Shown: positions 1-12,200, numbered from the stretch's first letter. The stretch is 64,000 nucleotides of DNA from Cliona cf. orientalis (GCA_963930775.1 OZ005689.1:9560854-9624853), one strand, 5' to 3'. Notes: generated from the sequence alone by a model not told the origin. Program-made: numbers and translations.

Positions 1-742
1 GTGGGTTTTGACCAGCATAAAAATGATTACCAGTCTCTGCACGAACTTTGAAATGTGTAATGCACCCTATAATAAAAGGTAACAGTAATTAACCTTTTCA
101 TTGCAGACATATGCATGCATCTGCATTTGTATGCACAATAAGATTATATCCATGCGTGCTTATTAGGGGTGTCTCCTTGAGTTGACCACGAATATGTACG
201 GCAGTAGCAACTACTGACCCAAATTGACAAACTTGATCCAGAATGAACACAAGCCTTTCAAAATAATAAGCTGTAATCATTTTGGTTGCAATTGTCTGGT
301 GTGACATTGACATGCAGAATAAGAATGAGAACTATGACATCTTGCGATTATTTATTGAATTTTATGTATAACCCTGCATTCAGTTAGTCTTATATGGGTA
401 CATGTATATTTGGGAGGACACCTATAGTTAATGTTTTAATACACTACCGTGTAGCCGGAAATATTGGAGGGAATTAAATTTGGCAGTTGAGCCCAAAATC
501 ACTATTGCAAGACTATTGGCGATATAATCTCTTGCATTTTTTTTTAAATTAGCTATTGTAGCTATAAACGGTAGATGGGAATGCATTGTCAAATACTGAA
601 AGAAATCGTTCGTGGAGATTTTGATCCCATGATAATAGCTATTATTATTATGTCACTCACCTTGATCGGTCGACATGACAACAGGTGAGATGACAGTCAA
701 CACTATCATTGTTATGGCAAAGAGTGAGGAAAGTCCTTGCAT
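1..742 (-). CDS. 5' end of a PLAT/multicopper-oxidase (laccase-like) gene, cut by window edge
   Basis: Exon 1 is 661-742 on the minus strand. It begins ATG at 742 and encodes a hydrophobic signal peptide starting MQGLSSLFAITMIVLT, ending in phase 1 at a consensus donor (gtgagt). Exon 2 starts after an AG acceptor at base 66 and runs off the left edge. Both exons and the intron are close copies of the 5' end of the gene at 9227-12838, which continues into PLAT-like repeats and a laccase-type oxidase, so this gene should do the same beyond the window. At the base-10 region this copy has four T residues where the other copy has five, so its frame is open there. The product is inferred to be secreted. 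Whether the rest of the gene is intact cannot be seen. Confidence 0.7.
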
Positions 743-827
743 CTTTGGTGTTGATTAATTCTTACAGAAGAAGATGATATTCGAATGATCTTGACTGACG
801 GCCACAGTCAGGCGATGTCAAATCCCA

Positions 828-848
828 GGCCTCTTTATATAGAATCAT
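828..848 (-). promoter_or_regulatory. TATA box of the laccase-like gene at 1-742
   Basis: On the minus strand the sequence reads CTATATAAAGAGG about 90 bases upstream of the ATG. The paralogous gene at 12838 has a TATATAAGG motif in the corresponding place, so the position is conserved between copies. Confidence 0.5.
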
Positions 849-1061
849 CCTGCACAGTGATTGTGAGACGGCATGCTATTAACTTTATGGTTATGATATA
901 ACTATAGTAATTGTATTCTATTGTGTAACTTCATCGCTTACCCTGACCTATAAATCAATAGTGGTATCAGCCATTGTACCTTTTCTTCACTGATGGTGAG
1001 TGATATTCTAGCTTTATGTATACATATCAGAATTAATGAATAATCATTATTAATAGTAGCT

Positions 1062-1229
1062 ACATCCCTACGCTTGCTTTTCTCGATTATTACAGACCTA
1101 TTGATGTTGACTTGTTTAAGGCATGCTATCCTTGGAGTGTTCTTGACTTGCATGTGGAAGAAATTCATGTTCTCCCTGTCAGTTTATTTATGATTCTCAT
1201 GCTACTCAAAAAGCAAGCGTAGGGATGTA
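1062..1229. repeat. Inverted repeat (short MITE-like element)
   Basis: ACATCCCTACGCTTGCTTTT near 1062-1081 reappears as its reverse complement near 1209-1229, enclosing about 130 bp of AT-rich sequence. It interrupts sequence shared with the flank of the other laccase copy (around 13 kb). No coding capacity is seen. Confidence 0.5.
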
Positions 1230-1576
1230 TAGTGGTTGTGATTATCTCTTATCCCTACAAATCTTGTTTGTATACTTTTTGGCATTGCCATCCCTACTTC
1301 ATCCTTAAATTTTATTCAATTATTTTTTATACTTGTTTCAGCTCTTTTTTTATTGCAACTACAGTATTAAAGTATAGAAGATGGTAGGTGAATTCGCGCG
1401 TGCGCAAAAGTAGTAGCCACGCCCCTCGTTAACTCGATAAAGCATAGATGCCAAAGAAGGCTGTTTCAGGCAGCCAAGTAGCTATGAGACTCTAGTAGCT
1501 ATCATTTATTTTATCGACTATCTGTCACTGCTGAGCTGGCTGTTATACCGTCGGACTGCTGAGGGCCGTGCCGCGC

Positions 1577-2312
1577 CCGTACGTTGAGGCCTCGAGTCTC
1601 CATATCCCAGCACAGCACTAGCCTCTAGCTAGGTTCGCTATATCGCGCTCACACTGGCCTAGCTAGCTCGCGCGGGAGAGCCTGGCGCTTAGCTATGGCT
1701 ATTAAAGCTATAGGCGCTAGCTTGGCTAGGCTCGAGGCCTAGCGCGAACGCTAGCTAGCTATTCGGGTACGGTGCTAGAGCTAGCTAGCGGCGGTGGCGC
1801 GCGCCGCTGACTACAGTCACATGACTTCACCATGGCAACATATTGTGAGCATGCGCATTATATGACAAAAATGGCGTGTTAGACACACCCTTTTCGATAA
1901 AGCGCCGTACACACCCACCATTACGTAACTGTAGAGATAACGCAAAACTAGCGTGTGATGGACCTGCGCGCTACAAAATGGAGTGGATTTATACTCAAAC
2001 TAAGATGAGAGGTCAAGGCAGTCTTGAGCTAGCCCTGGTAATGAAAAAGAAAGAAAGAAAGAAAGAAAGAAGAAAGAAAGATTGACAAATGGCCTATTTT
2101 TTGAACATCTGGTTCTAGCGTGTACAATTGTTTTGATGAATGATCTTGGTCTTGTTAGATGCACAATTTGCTGAAGATTCTGATTTTGACACTTAGAAAT
2201 TTCACAAAGTTACCTGTTTTGAGATATTTGGGTATTTGTAATGTATTATGTATATGGAGTGTCCGGGCCATCCCTACTTATAGAGTCTACCGACTCTATG
2301 ATAGAATAATAA
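1577..2312 (+). repeat. Interspersed repeat copy (family also at 38.2-39.2 kb)
   Basis: This block is a diverged copy of 38212-39222. It has a 5' part rich in CTAGC motifs, a GC-rich box ending GGCGGTGGCGCGCGCCGC, a GAAA microsatellite near 2045-2080 and an end reading CCATCCCTACTTATAGAGTC. The copy at 38 kb carries a further nested insertion that this one lacks. No protein-coding signal is visible, and the family is unrecognised. Confidence 0.6.
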
Positions 2313-2934
2313 TTATTCAGTAACAATAATTAATGTATTCACCCAGATGCCCCACTCATGATCAGCCTTTATCACAGCAGTTACTATACTTGATCAATAA
2401 GAAGAACAGTTTTCCTTTATGTTTGTAGCTCCCCTGTATTACAATAATTAGGAGATTATCATGAAAAGAATTAATACTGACATTGTATGTAATGCATATA
2501 GTTTGCCATGAATGCATAGCATAGCAACCAACTGAAAGTGAGTATGGTCGTGATGTTTTCTCCTCACAATTCTAGACAACTTTTAAGTTAATGTGGCTGT
2601 ATCTCTTAGGTATTTGTGGAGGCTTCCTTGAGCGTAATAATAGCATTTTATGAGTTTAATTCATTCCTGATTCAAACAGCCCTTGCTCACAATAATTTTA
2701 CTCTCCCCTTTAGTAGCTATATAGTCTGTCGTGATAGCTGAAAAATATTATCACAATGCATGTGACGTGGTCATGTATAATACCAGGTATAAAAATTAAT
2801 TGCTCATCTTGTTTAACTCAGGAAATGAAGTTCTACATCAGGCTAAAGTTCTAAAGTAAAGTTATAGCAACTGTGAAAGTCATCAATATTATTTCTAATC
2901 TACGTAAGTCCTTGTTCAAATGCGGTAAATAACA
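2313..2934. other. Non-coding flank of a dermatopontin copy
   Basis: No gene is seen. From about 2660 the sequence is a diverged copy of the 3' flank of the dermatopontin genes at 21.4, 41.0 and 44.1 kb, which shows this stretch came with the duplication that created the fragment at 2.9-3.3 kb. Confidence 0.6.
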
Positions 2935-3298
2935 TTCAATCACCGAGACATTTCATCTTGCAAAGTGTGAATCCAAAAAGACGATCTCTGTAGGTATTGA
3001 AAAGTTACTGTAGTGATTCAGAAGTGTACAATAAATCTATAGTATGCCAACGAGCTTAAACTGACTGATAATGTTCACTTACTCCTTGCCATTGTCGTGG
3101 TAGCTGTAGACACCAGTAATCACCTCACCCTCACCAGCTTGAAAATTCAGTTGTGCATTCCAGGTGTTCACATATCCACTTGGTCAACAGCTGAGGGTGA
3201 TGTGATTTGGAATAAGGCAACAGGTGAATTTCCATCTGCGATCCTCACGTCCATTATCATGAACGCTCTCTACTCCTGCAATGTACTGGTTTGCTGGT
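2935..3298 (-). pseudogene. Truncated dermatopontin-like gene (3' part only)
   Basis: On the minus strand the last exon (about 2936-2988, ending GFTLCKMKCLGD and a stop) and the 3' part of the preceding exon (to about 3298) match the dermatopontin genes at 21.7, 41.3 and 44.3 kb, including the donor after NGKE. Homology stops abruptly near 3298 inside the second DRxW-type repeat. Beyond that point the sequence matches the intergenic flank at about 8.16 kb instead. The signal peptide and N-terminal half are absent, so this is a recombinant relic and not a gene. Confidence 0.8.
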
Positions 3299-3735
3299 TT
3301 GGGGAGGTTGTCAATGATACACTTTCCAACCATTTGTATAGCACTCTCTGTATATCTCATGCAACAACAATGACAATGAAAATGCAGGACAATATTATAA
3401 TATTATATGTGAACCTCATGCATGCAGTAGCTGGCCAAACCTGTTGCAGTGGTGCATATAACATACTTCATTTTCCGGTAGCTTGAACTTATACAAGTTT
3501 ACACAGTGTCGGTGATCTAATAATGTAGTTCCTCAGTGCTTATGAATAGTTAGTTGAATGGCAGAATTAATGGAATAAAAATTTATGGTTACTATTAATT
3601 TTATTGTTCACAATTCAAAAGAAGTCCATTGCACTCAAGATCTACTAACCCATATAAATGGCTATGAAACACCACTACTCTACAGATACGTACTAGCTAC
3701 ATGCAATTATTACGTGATTAACAGTGTTGCATTAA

Positions 3736-4199
3736 GGGGCCTTGTCCAAAGTCCTTGTGGAAAAATTGACGTCATTATGACGTTAACATTTTACCCCCCT
3801 CCCCCCTCTCTTAACGTCACAGCATTTCAGCATAGATTCAGTATACTGAAACTCTGATTCTGCTCCATTTAGCCTACACATTTGGTATTCACTTGTATTT
3901 TACAGTGCTGCTATGTCTTCATGGATTCATTGCATACCTGTGCTTCTTTAACAGTTTCTTGCTTGCCTGTAGCTACGTGCACACTTTTAGCTACGTAGTG
4001 CTTGATACAACTGTCACTAAAATGCAAATTTGACACTGCTGGAGGTGTGTATAGACTTGTTCAACCACAAGAATGCATAATCACAACTAAAGCTAAAATC
4101 TACTGACAATGCATTTGTAAACGTCATGGACCAAGACCCCTCCCCCCACTAACGTCATAATTACGTTAATTTTTCCACAAGGACTTTGGACAAGCCCCC
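3736..4199. mobile_element. MITE with GGGGCCTTGTCC ends
   Basis: The left end GGGGCCTTGTCCAAAGTCCT and the right end are inverted repeats of about 70 bp. The element is flanked by TAA on both sides (3733-3735, 4200-4202), as expected of a PIF/Harbinger-type 3-bp target duplication. The paralogous flank near 8617 lacks the insertion, giving an empty site. It has no transposase and is non-autonomous. Confidence 0.75.
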
Positions 4200-4244
4200 T
4201 AAGTCAATTAAGGATGCACATTTTCGATGGCATTGTTCTGTGTG

Positions 4245-4667
4245 TACATTAATTTCCATCTTTGTGATTTCAGAAATATTGGTTTGTAGTGTACACAAAA
4301 TCACCGCAGGTGCTTATCCCTGCTGGGGGAGCGGCTTGATCTTCAAGAGCTTCATTAATGATCAGTGCCATACCCTCTAGCTGGTGCGCCTCAATGTGGC
4401 AGTGGAGAAACCAATTGTCATTGATGGCCAGGGTTGTTGGACAGGAAGTGGAAGTTGATGACCACATACCCTCCTGCAGGTACCATTATTGTGTCCTTTC
4501 TGACTGTCGATTCATTGACAGAAATTGAAGGCTTTGAATCAGGGTTCCAGCCTTTTTTTTAGTGCATCGCTCAGGATCACAGTCCTCTTTAACACACGGA
4601 GTTTCGTTGCCACACTTTATATCCCTGCTGTGAGCAGTTACAAAGTAGTTTGCGTCGTCGTATTCTG
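4245..4667 (-). pseudogene. Laccase-like pseudogene, C-terminal piece
   Basis: This is a diverged copy of the C-terminal part of the oxidase at 9227-9640, including the HCHIEAHQLEGMA copper-ligand motif. Relative to that copy it has a 10-bp insertion after CCAAT, a 6-bp duplication (GGAAGT) and a T run near 4555, all of which disturb the frame. Near 4667 the laccase sequence stops at a LINE insertion and resumes at 6641. The 4-bp TAGC insertion present in the full-length copy at 9606 is absent here, so the frame at that place is continuous. Confidence 0.85.
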
Positions 4668-6602
4668 TATCGATTGATCCTGAGACTGTCGCAGAAGCCT
4701 TGGAAAAACTAAGGTCCAATAAGCAAGATGACAGCCAACTTTCCTCAAATTATCTTCTTTTGGCTGCTCCTGTGCTTTATCGATATTTTTTACAGTTATA
4801 ATTACATGCCCAAACTACTCAGGAATTGTACTCTGATCCCTGTCCCTAAACCTGGGAAGTATCCATCTCTGTCAGACAGTTATAGGCCTATTGCTTTGGC
4901 CCCCAATTTGAGCAAGGTTCTAGAATGGAGCATTTTATTACGATTTGGTTCATTCCTGTCCACATGCATCAGATCTGCAATTTGATTTCAAACCGGGTGT
5001 GTCTACTGATTCTTGCACAGGTCTATTGAATAATACCATTGCTCTACACTTGTATCGTGAGATTAAGGTGTATGGATGCTTTCTTGATGCCAGTAAGGCT
5101 TTTGATCGAGTCAGCCATAATACTCGATTCAGTATTCTTGAGAGAAGAGGTGTACCACATCTCCTATTGCGCTTTCTTTGGTCATGGTAGCTACAAGAGT
5201 CAATCTTGTGCGGTAAAATGGAATGCTCGCGTGTCTGAATCCTTTGAGGTTGCAAATGGTGTTAGACATGGTGGGATTTGATCCTCTATACTCTTTACAG
5301 TGTACCTAGATGAGCTACTTCAACAACTGACTTCTCTCGATATTGGCTGCCATATCATGTTGGGCATCACTATCATGTTGGGTCGCTGTGCTATGCTGAT
5401 GAGATTGCCCTCCTTGCTCCCTCACCCTCTGCCCTCAGAATTCTTCTAAGAGAGTGTGAACTCTTTGCTACAGAACATAATGTTCAATTCAATGCTGCAA
5501 AAATACGGTTAATATGTACGTTTTCGCTCGTCACCGAAAGTAAAATTTACTGGCAAATTCTTTTTCTCGGGTCACCTACTTGAATTTTCAGATACTGTTA
5601 CTCATCTTGGGCATGTGCTATGTAATACTGCTCACTCGATGATGGTCCGGATATTAAGAGAGCTACACTTGAAATGTGTAAGAAGCTAACGTTGTCTTGT
5701 GTACTTTCTCTGCCTGTGACCCTCATGTCAAGACATTCCTTTTTAGCTCCCATTGTCTGTCGTTGTATCGTTGTGTTCTTTGGGATATATATTACTTGAA
5801 ACCAAATTAAATCCCTACGTAAAAGTCGCATTATTTCTAATAACATTCTTAGGTGTATATTGAAGTTACCCAGAAATTGCCATACCCGTATACTCCATAC
5901 AGTTGCACATCTTGACAGTGTTTTTAATAGACTTGTAAGTTGGTCTAACCGTTTTTCAAGAAAGATCTGCCAGTCTAAGTCTGCTTTGCTTAGTAGTACC
6001 AGGAGTACATTACTAGGAGTGTGCAACGCACACAATAGTAGTGCAAACATCTCTTTCGAGATTTGACATCACAGAATATCATTAATATGCAACCACTAAA
6101 ACCATGAAGCCATGAAGGTTATCACGGTCTGCACTGTCCTATCAGTAACTAGCTGCAGCTGCATCTATACAGAATGTAACTCAGTGGTTGCAACTTAAGT
6201 ATCTTCTAATGATATTCAGGCCCATGTAGCTACAAGGGTGGTTGTGATGTCAAATCTGGAAAGAGATGTTTGTACTACTATTGTGTGCGTTGCACACTCC
6301 TAGTAATGTACTCCTGGTAGTACTTTTTCAAAGTTTCTCACCTGCACTATTACTCCTGTTGGTCATAATCATTATATTGGGCACAAGTATCAGAAAGCAT
6401 ACTTTCAAGAAGATGTCATGTGTGCTGACTTTGTATGATTTTACAACTTAAATCTACTGCAAAGGACATGGATGTGGAGCCTATGATTTACACTATCTGC
6501 TGTGATAAACTGTAATTTCTATTTTTAGTCCTAAATAATAAATTAATTTCTATGTCTTATGACTACAATTTCTTGTACACCTTAAATGGTGTGTTCACCA
6601 AA

Positions 6603-6639
<37 letters not shown>

Positions 6640-6640
6640 G
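4668..6640 (+). mobile_element. 5'-truncated non-LTR retrotransposon (LINE)
   Basis: Reverse-transcriptase blocks are readable in several frames. They include a start of the RT domain with IPVPKPGKYPSLSDSYRPI-like residues near 4850, FLDASKAFDRV near 5085, VRHGGI near 5265, a degraded FADD-like box near 5385 and C-terminal RT-connected sequence to about 6450. The copy has many frameshifts and stops and is dead. The 3' end is an (ATT)n tail at 6604-6639, typical of LINE insertion. It sits inside the laccase pseudogene and is itself interrupted by a MITE at 5992-6325. Which clade it belongs to cannot be settled by eye. Confidence 0.85.
5992..6325. mobile_element. MITE with about 75-bp inverted ends, nested in the LINE
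   Basis: The arm around 5993-6070 (containing GGAGTGTGCAACGCACAC) is repeated inverted at 6247-6323. LINE coding sequence resumes on the far side of the element, and TAGTAC-like bases lie on both sides as the likely target duplication. One arm of a second copy of the family is seen near 63145-63235. It has no coding capacity. Confidence 0.75.
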
Positions 6641-6735
6641 TATGTGGGCAACCTGGAAGGAGTGGCCATGAAGATAATTGCTAATAGTATTAGCGTCAAG
6701 CGTCAATGGTTACAGTCTGCAGTAATATCAGTGTT
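6641..6735 (-). pseudogene. Laccase-like pseudogene, continuation after the LINE
   Basis: ATGTGGGCAACCTGGAAGGA is the direct continuation of the laccase fragment that stops at 4667 (compare 9639-9670 in the full-length copy). Similarity decays by about 6735. Together with the piece at 4245-4667 it shows the LINE landed inside an existing laccase copy. Confidence 0.8.
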
Positions 6736-7075
6736 TGAATAGGGCTACCAGTCAGCGCAAGAACGCTGATCTTAGGTCCTTATATTCGTACACACAAGTT
6801 AAATTAGAAGCCATTATTGTCTCTTTTGTCCAGAGAAAAGTAATTACAGCTCAATAATACTTTTAATCCTTAATCAAAAATGTTGTGTAAAAACTACACC
6901 TTACACCACGATAATATTATAGGTAGCATTATGTACTTGTCAACTCGAGTTTACAAGGAATGTTAATGATTGAAATTCAAAAAAAGTTTACAAATCTGAT
7001 TTTACAGTAAAAAGTCACTGTTGTATTCCCATCGTGGCCATGTAAGTAGCAATTTTGGTCATCTCCGAATCCGTC
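6736..7075. other. Intergenic, nothing recognised
   Basis: AT-rich sequence between the laccase relic and the 3' end of the dermatopontin gene. No open frame with plausible coding character and no clear repeat. Confidence 0.5.
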
Positions 7076-7805
7076 TCACTGCATCTTGCACAGTATGAAT
7101 CCATAGCGTCTGTCCCTACAGGTATAATGGAGAAGCAAAAATTAATTATAGCTAGTGGCAAACACATGCAAGAGAATATGAGAACAATCCTAATCGAGAT
7201 TTCAAGGCCTGGACTTACTCCCTGCCGTTATCATGGTAGCTGTAAACACCAGTAATCACTTCACCCTGGCCGGCTACGAAATTCATTGTTGCATCCCAGT
7301 CATTCACATAACCAGTTTGTCGACAGCTGACAGTGATGCGATTCTGAATAGCACAACAGGTGAACTTCCATCTGCGATCTTCGCGATGGTTGTCGTGATA
7401 GCTCTCCACTCCTTTAACGTAGTAGTTTGCTGGGCACATGAAGTTCATTGGAAGATCAAACTCATTGACATAGCCTGTATCAGAGCATTGCGATATGGAT
7501 CCACTGCTGACAACATCTCTGCACTCCCATAGCCAAGCTCTGTCTTCGTGATGATTGCTGTGCACACTGCTGACCTTGTACATTCCTTGTATTCCATTGC
7601 AATCTGCATAGAGTGGTTGATCGAAGTCATTCTGATATTGCATCCTTGCAAATTTATTTCTCTGTGCACTAGCATGCCTGGGAGTAGCTTGAGCAAGGGA
7701 TACACAGAGAAGAGCCACGAATCCCAGTACTTTGAAAAAAGCCCTAGAAAGAAAGTTTATGTAAGTGACATGGACGAACCAAGCTATAATGTAATCAACT
7801 TACAT
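7076..7805 (-). CDS. Dermatopontin-like secreted protein, short form
   Basis: Three coding pieces on the minus strand: AT at 7804-7805, 7219-7743, and 7076-7115. They join to 567 nt (188 codons plus stop), with consensus GT/AG at each junction. The start codon is split: exon 1 ends in AT and exon 2 begins with G. The product starts with a signal peptide (MAFFKVLGFVALLCVSLAQA), then three dermatopontin-type units with the signature HxDRxW (for example NHHEDRAWLWEC, DNHREDRRWKFTCC, NGREDRRYGFILC) and paired cysteines. Dermatopontins are extracellular-matrix or lectin-like proteins, and a matrix role here is inferred. It lacks the acidic RDSE-type N-terminal repeats of the paralogues at 21.7 and 44.3 kb. 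Confidence 0.88.
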
Positions 7806-7907
7806 GATTGCTCCTAAAGAAGTTCAAAAAAACTTTCAGAAGTTGTTAAATTAGCTTGTGCTATGGTGGACTGCTCAATCTGGTATAATAACATACACTC
7901 CATCAAA

Positions 7908-7924
7908 TAATCCTTTTTATAGGG
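7908..7924 (-). promoter_or_regulatory. TATA box of the dermatopontin gene at 7.1-7.8 kb
   Basis: CCTATAAAAAGGA on the minus strand, about 110 bases before the exon-1 end. A comparable TATAAAA motif lies at the same relative place in the paralogues at 22.8 and 45.7 kb. Confidence 0.55.
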
Positions 7925-8039
7925 ACTGCACGGCATACTCTCCCACTGCAGTTCACAATGAGTTGGGAATGTTAATTGATCGTCTGTCTGGTTCCATTGA
8001 TGCATTGCTTGGTTAATGAAGTTTTCAATAACGGACCAT

Positions 8040-8669
8040 TTGGTGTATGTGAATAATAATTATGTCTGATTTATGATTAGATAGCTCCTATGCTGTAATA
8101 GAGTCATCAGTATTATTACTCCAAATATCCATTGAAGGTTGTGTTTGGGGGCATCAGGGAGGTTGATACACTTTCCCACCATTTGTATAGTACCCTCTAT
8201 ACAGCTCAATGATAATGATAATGAAAATGTATACGACAATGTGAACCTCAGTAGTTAGCTGGCCAAACCTGTTGCAATGGTGCATAAAATACACTTTGTT
8301 TTCCTGTTGCCTGGATCGTCCAATGTTTTATTTTATTGCCACATCTATCACCTGCAGCTATTGAACCGTGCTAAACTTACAAGTTTTATGACATCAACCT
8401 TCACACATTCAAACTTGACTAACATACAGTGTCGGTGTTCTAATAATGTACTTCCTTATGAATAGTTTGAATAGCAGAATTAGCTAATGTTTTTAATTCA
8501 AAGCAAAGACCATTACACTCTGCTAGCCAATATAAAATTAATGGCTATGAATTACTACTGCTACAGATACTACAATGTCATGTAATCTAAATTACTACAT
8601 GATTAACCGTGTTGCATTGAGTCAATTATTAAATATGCTCGTTTTTGATGGCATTGATATTAAATTTAT
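8040..8669. other. Non-coding flank, paralogous to 3.29-3.73 kb
   Basis: From about 8160 to 8640 the sequence is a diverged copy of 3298-3735. No gene is seen. It supplies the empty site for the MITE at 3736-4199. Confidence 0.6.
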
Positions 8670-9190
8670 TACCCCGCGCGCGCATGCGCAAGGGGGTAAA
8701 GTAATCGGTTGTGTCGTTGTCGTTGTTGTTGTCGTTAGCACAAAAATCGTCATATCTCGAGATATAGGCGTCTAAGCGACTCGTAATCACAACGAATCAA
8801 TCGAATTCGGCGAAAAACTGGCTTCAGTGTGCATCAAATCGAGGGATACGGTCCACGAGCGTCACAAATAGTGCCTTTTTGTTGGCCATCGTAGCCACGC
8901 CTATCGACAGTGCCCATCAATGCATATACATACCAATTGTGCTTTCTGCTCATGCGCATAACTAAGTGGCCAAGCATATGACTGGTAAAGATCGTCGACG
9001 TTCTAATATAGGTAGAAATTCATATCTTCCTAGTCTGGGCTAGGTCTGGGTGCAGAGAGCGCTTTTTCAAGTGTCACCGGAACCCCCAGTAGGCTAAGCA
9101 GCATTAAATTTTCTATTTCTCTGAAGTTTACAAAATTATAGCCATGCACCGAAAGTAAATCTATAGATTGCACAATGTGCGCGCGGGGTA
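8670..9190. mobile_element. GC-rich MITE with TACCCCGCGCGC ends
   Basis: The left end TACCCCGCGCGCGCATGCGC and the right end (reverse complement TACCCCGCGCGCACATTGTG) form terminal inverted repeats. Base composition differs sharply from the AT-rich surroundings. The paralogous laccase 3' flank at about 4220-4250 reads across the site without the insertion. No coding capacity. Confidence 0.75.
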
Positions 9191-9226
9191 TGTGCTCTAC
9201 AGAGCTCTAGTTGTTCCATGTGTACA

Positions 9227-12200
9227 TTAATTTCCATTTTTGTGATATCGGAAATATTGGTTTGTAGTGTACACAAAATCACCGCAGGTGCTAATCCCTG
9301 CTGGGGGAGCAGCTTGATCTTCAAGAGCTTCATTAATGATAAGTGCCATGCCCTCTAGCTGGTGCACCTCAATGTGGCAGTGGAGAAACCAATGGCCAGG
9401 GTTGTTGGACAGGAAGTTGATGACCACATACCCTCCAGCAGGTACCATTATTGTGTCCTTTCTCACTGTCGATTCATTGACAGAAAGTGAAGGCTTTGAA
9501 TCAGGGTTCCAGCCTGGTTTAGTGCATCGCTCGGGATCGCAGTCCTCTTTGACACACTGAGTTTCATCACCACACTTTATATCCCCGCTGTGAGCAGTTA
9601 TAAAATAGCTAGTTTGCATCGTCGTATTCCGGATATCCTATGTGGGCAACCTGGAAGGAGTGGCCGTGAAGATGGATTGGGTGAGAATTTGTCCATCTAC
9701 CGATTGCTGATAGTATAAGCTGTATAGTTTGATCTTTTGGAATATCTATTACATGAACACAGAGGCACTCAAGCGTTGACGGATTACAATCTGCAGTAAG
9801 ATCGCACTTGATGTCATTGTTCTGGAACTCATCATTTTGGGTTTGTGGAGGAAAAGATGGCAAAATAAAGTTGCGTCCATTCACTGAACTTGTCTGTGAT
9901 TCACCCTCAAAATTGAAGTTAATAAAATGGGTGCAATCCGGGCAATTTGGGTCCGGCCAACTTCCTGGGATGTCATCGGGATGAGTCGGCAAAAGTAACG
10001 CCATAATTATTATGAACATTTACACACTCAATGTTGTATGATGAATGAAAGTTTAGGAAGGGGCAGTTGACTGCTTTGCAAGGATTACTCTCTGTGCAGA
10101 TTATGGAAGGAGATTCTAGTTTGATTCTTTCATACTCAGTTGACGATATCTCTGGATCATTATTTGACTGTTTGTAATGCAGAATAGCCTCTGCAACATG
10201 TCCCAAGCTTTGATAGGGTGGGCTACCCCTGTCCTTGTTTATCTCCAGGGTCTCAGCACGCATCCAGTAATTTTCATGGCTGGTCTCAACTGCATTTAGG
10301 AGAAAGTCGTATCGTTCTCCTGTGTGAATGATGATGTAATCAACATCATAAATCGGTTTGATCCAGTATCCATCTGTTGCAACAACCGTTAACTTGTGAC
10401 CATCAATGGAGAACTTGTACGCATAGAGACCTTGAGCTCCGACTAATCGAAAGCGGTACTTATTTCCACTCTGAATGTTAAAGACACTAAGTCTTGTGTT
10501 TGTGTATGGGACATCGTTATGCCTTCCTTTTCCATTTATAAGCCCTGAGAAATATGGTACGGGGCCAACATCTCCATTGTCGTAGCTCTGTGTGGGAGAA
10601 TATACATTCTCATAATCTTCAGGAGTAGGCACTTCACCGATGGTTTTGTTTGGATAAAATCCTAATCCCGAATTAATCTGCGTGAATAGATCTAAAGATG
10701 CTTCGTGCTGCCAATCCAGTAGGGTCAAAGTGTGTTCACCAGGAAGATCGATAAAATCATCATTTATATCATTTTTAACTTTTTCTAACTTAGCTGCTCT
10801 TTCCATCACTACGAGTGCACCAAAGAATCCATCCGTTCTCTGAGCTCCACTGTGCGAATGATACCAAAATGTTCCCGAAGGGCTGGCCGTGTAAATGTAA
10901 GTGAAATTCTCGGAAGGTCCAATCTGGCATTGTGTGACCTGTCCCACCCCATCCATCCAAGGAGTACCAATCTGATGCATTCCATGCCAATGAATAGAAA
11001 TGCCCTCAATCGTGAGATTGTTTTGGACAACAATTTCAACTATTTGGTTTTCGTGTACCACTAGAGTTGGTCCAGGAATTTGTCCATTAACTGCAATTGC
11101 CAGACGATATGTTTTCCCATCTACAAACTGTGGGATAGTGCACTGTGCGGTATCGAGAGTACTACAAGTTTTTGTAGTTTGCAGTGGTATAGGTGTGCCA
11201 GTGTCATCTATGTTGTATATCACGCCAGAAGTTCCCCGCAAGTACACTCCAGGGCTAGTCCCAAGTGGGAATTTTTGGTAGCTGGTAAAGGTTCGAATTT
11301 CGTGAACTTCAAGGTTAAATTTACAAATTCGAGCATTTTTACTACATTCACAAACTGGTTGACCATATCCACAGTCAGGAATGTCCGTATGCACCCAACT
11401 TAGGAGAAGGTTGGTGGCATCATAAGAATACCCATGTCCTCGATTTGCATCGAGCCACTTGTAGAAATTTGGATTGCTTGTGATCAGTTCGTACTGGTCA
11501 ACTCCATTTTTTATGAAGGTACTGATTGATGCTATGTACCAACCATCATTGCCTCGTCGCTGCGTTTTCAGCCGAATTTCATTGATATCCACAATCCTTA
11601 TGCACTCGGTTGTTCTAAATCTGCTTGCAAAGTTCAGTTCTATAGAATATGGTGCATTCCTATAAATTGGCCCTTCAATTTCTGCTTGTACGGCTTTATT
11701 ACTGTCTAGTTCAAACACAATCAAGTGGTTAGGTCCATACTTACGCGAAAATCCAGCACCATATACATCTCCAGTCATTGCTTCCAACTTTACATAGCTA
11801 ATGCAGTCACTTTCTACTACTTCCGTAAGGCGATGCTGCGTTGCATCGTAGGGGTACAAATCTGCCTCATTTGCATCTATCCACATACTAAACCCTGGAT
11901 CAGTGGTCAAAAGATTGTAGTTATGAATCTTACGACTGTTTTCAGTGGCAGTGAAAGTGTTAATTGAAGCTACTTGCCATCCATCGTTTCCGTGATGACC
12001 TGCTTTAAGCTGAACTTCCTTGATGTCTTCTCTTGTCATGCAACTAGCTACGTGGAGAAAATGCAAACTCTTTGGTATAGATTGTACCTCGAGGCTTTGA
12101 TCCAGTCAGTTGAAAATTATAGTACGCACCATTCTTGAGCAGAATACGCAATATTGGATAAGTACCATGATTGTGTGGGTTTTGACCAGCATAATAATGA

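Noticed and set aside
3097-3486. 129-codon plus-strand frame
   Set aside because: It is the antisense of the truncated dermatopontin exon.
6604-6639. (ATT)n as an independent microsatellite
   Set aside because: Its position exactly at the 3' end of the LINE and against resumed laccase sequence shows it is the retrotransposon tail.
10790-11403. Several open frames of 66-107 codons overlapping the laccase-like exon on both strands
   Set aside because: They are out-of-frame or antisense readings of sequence whose copper-binding motifs are clear in one frame.
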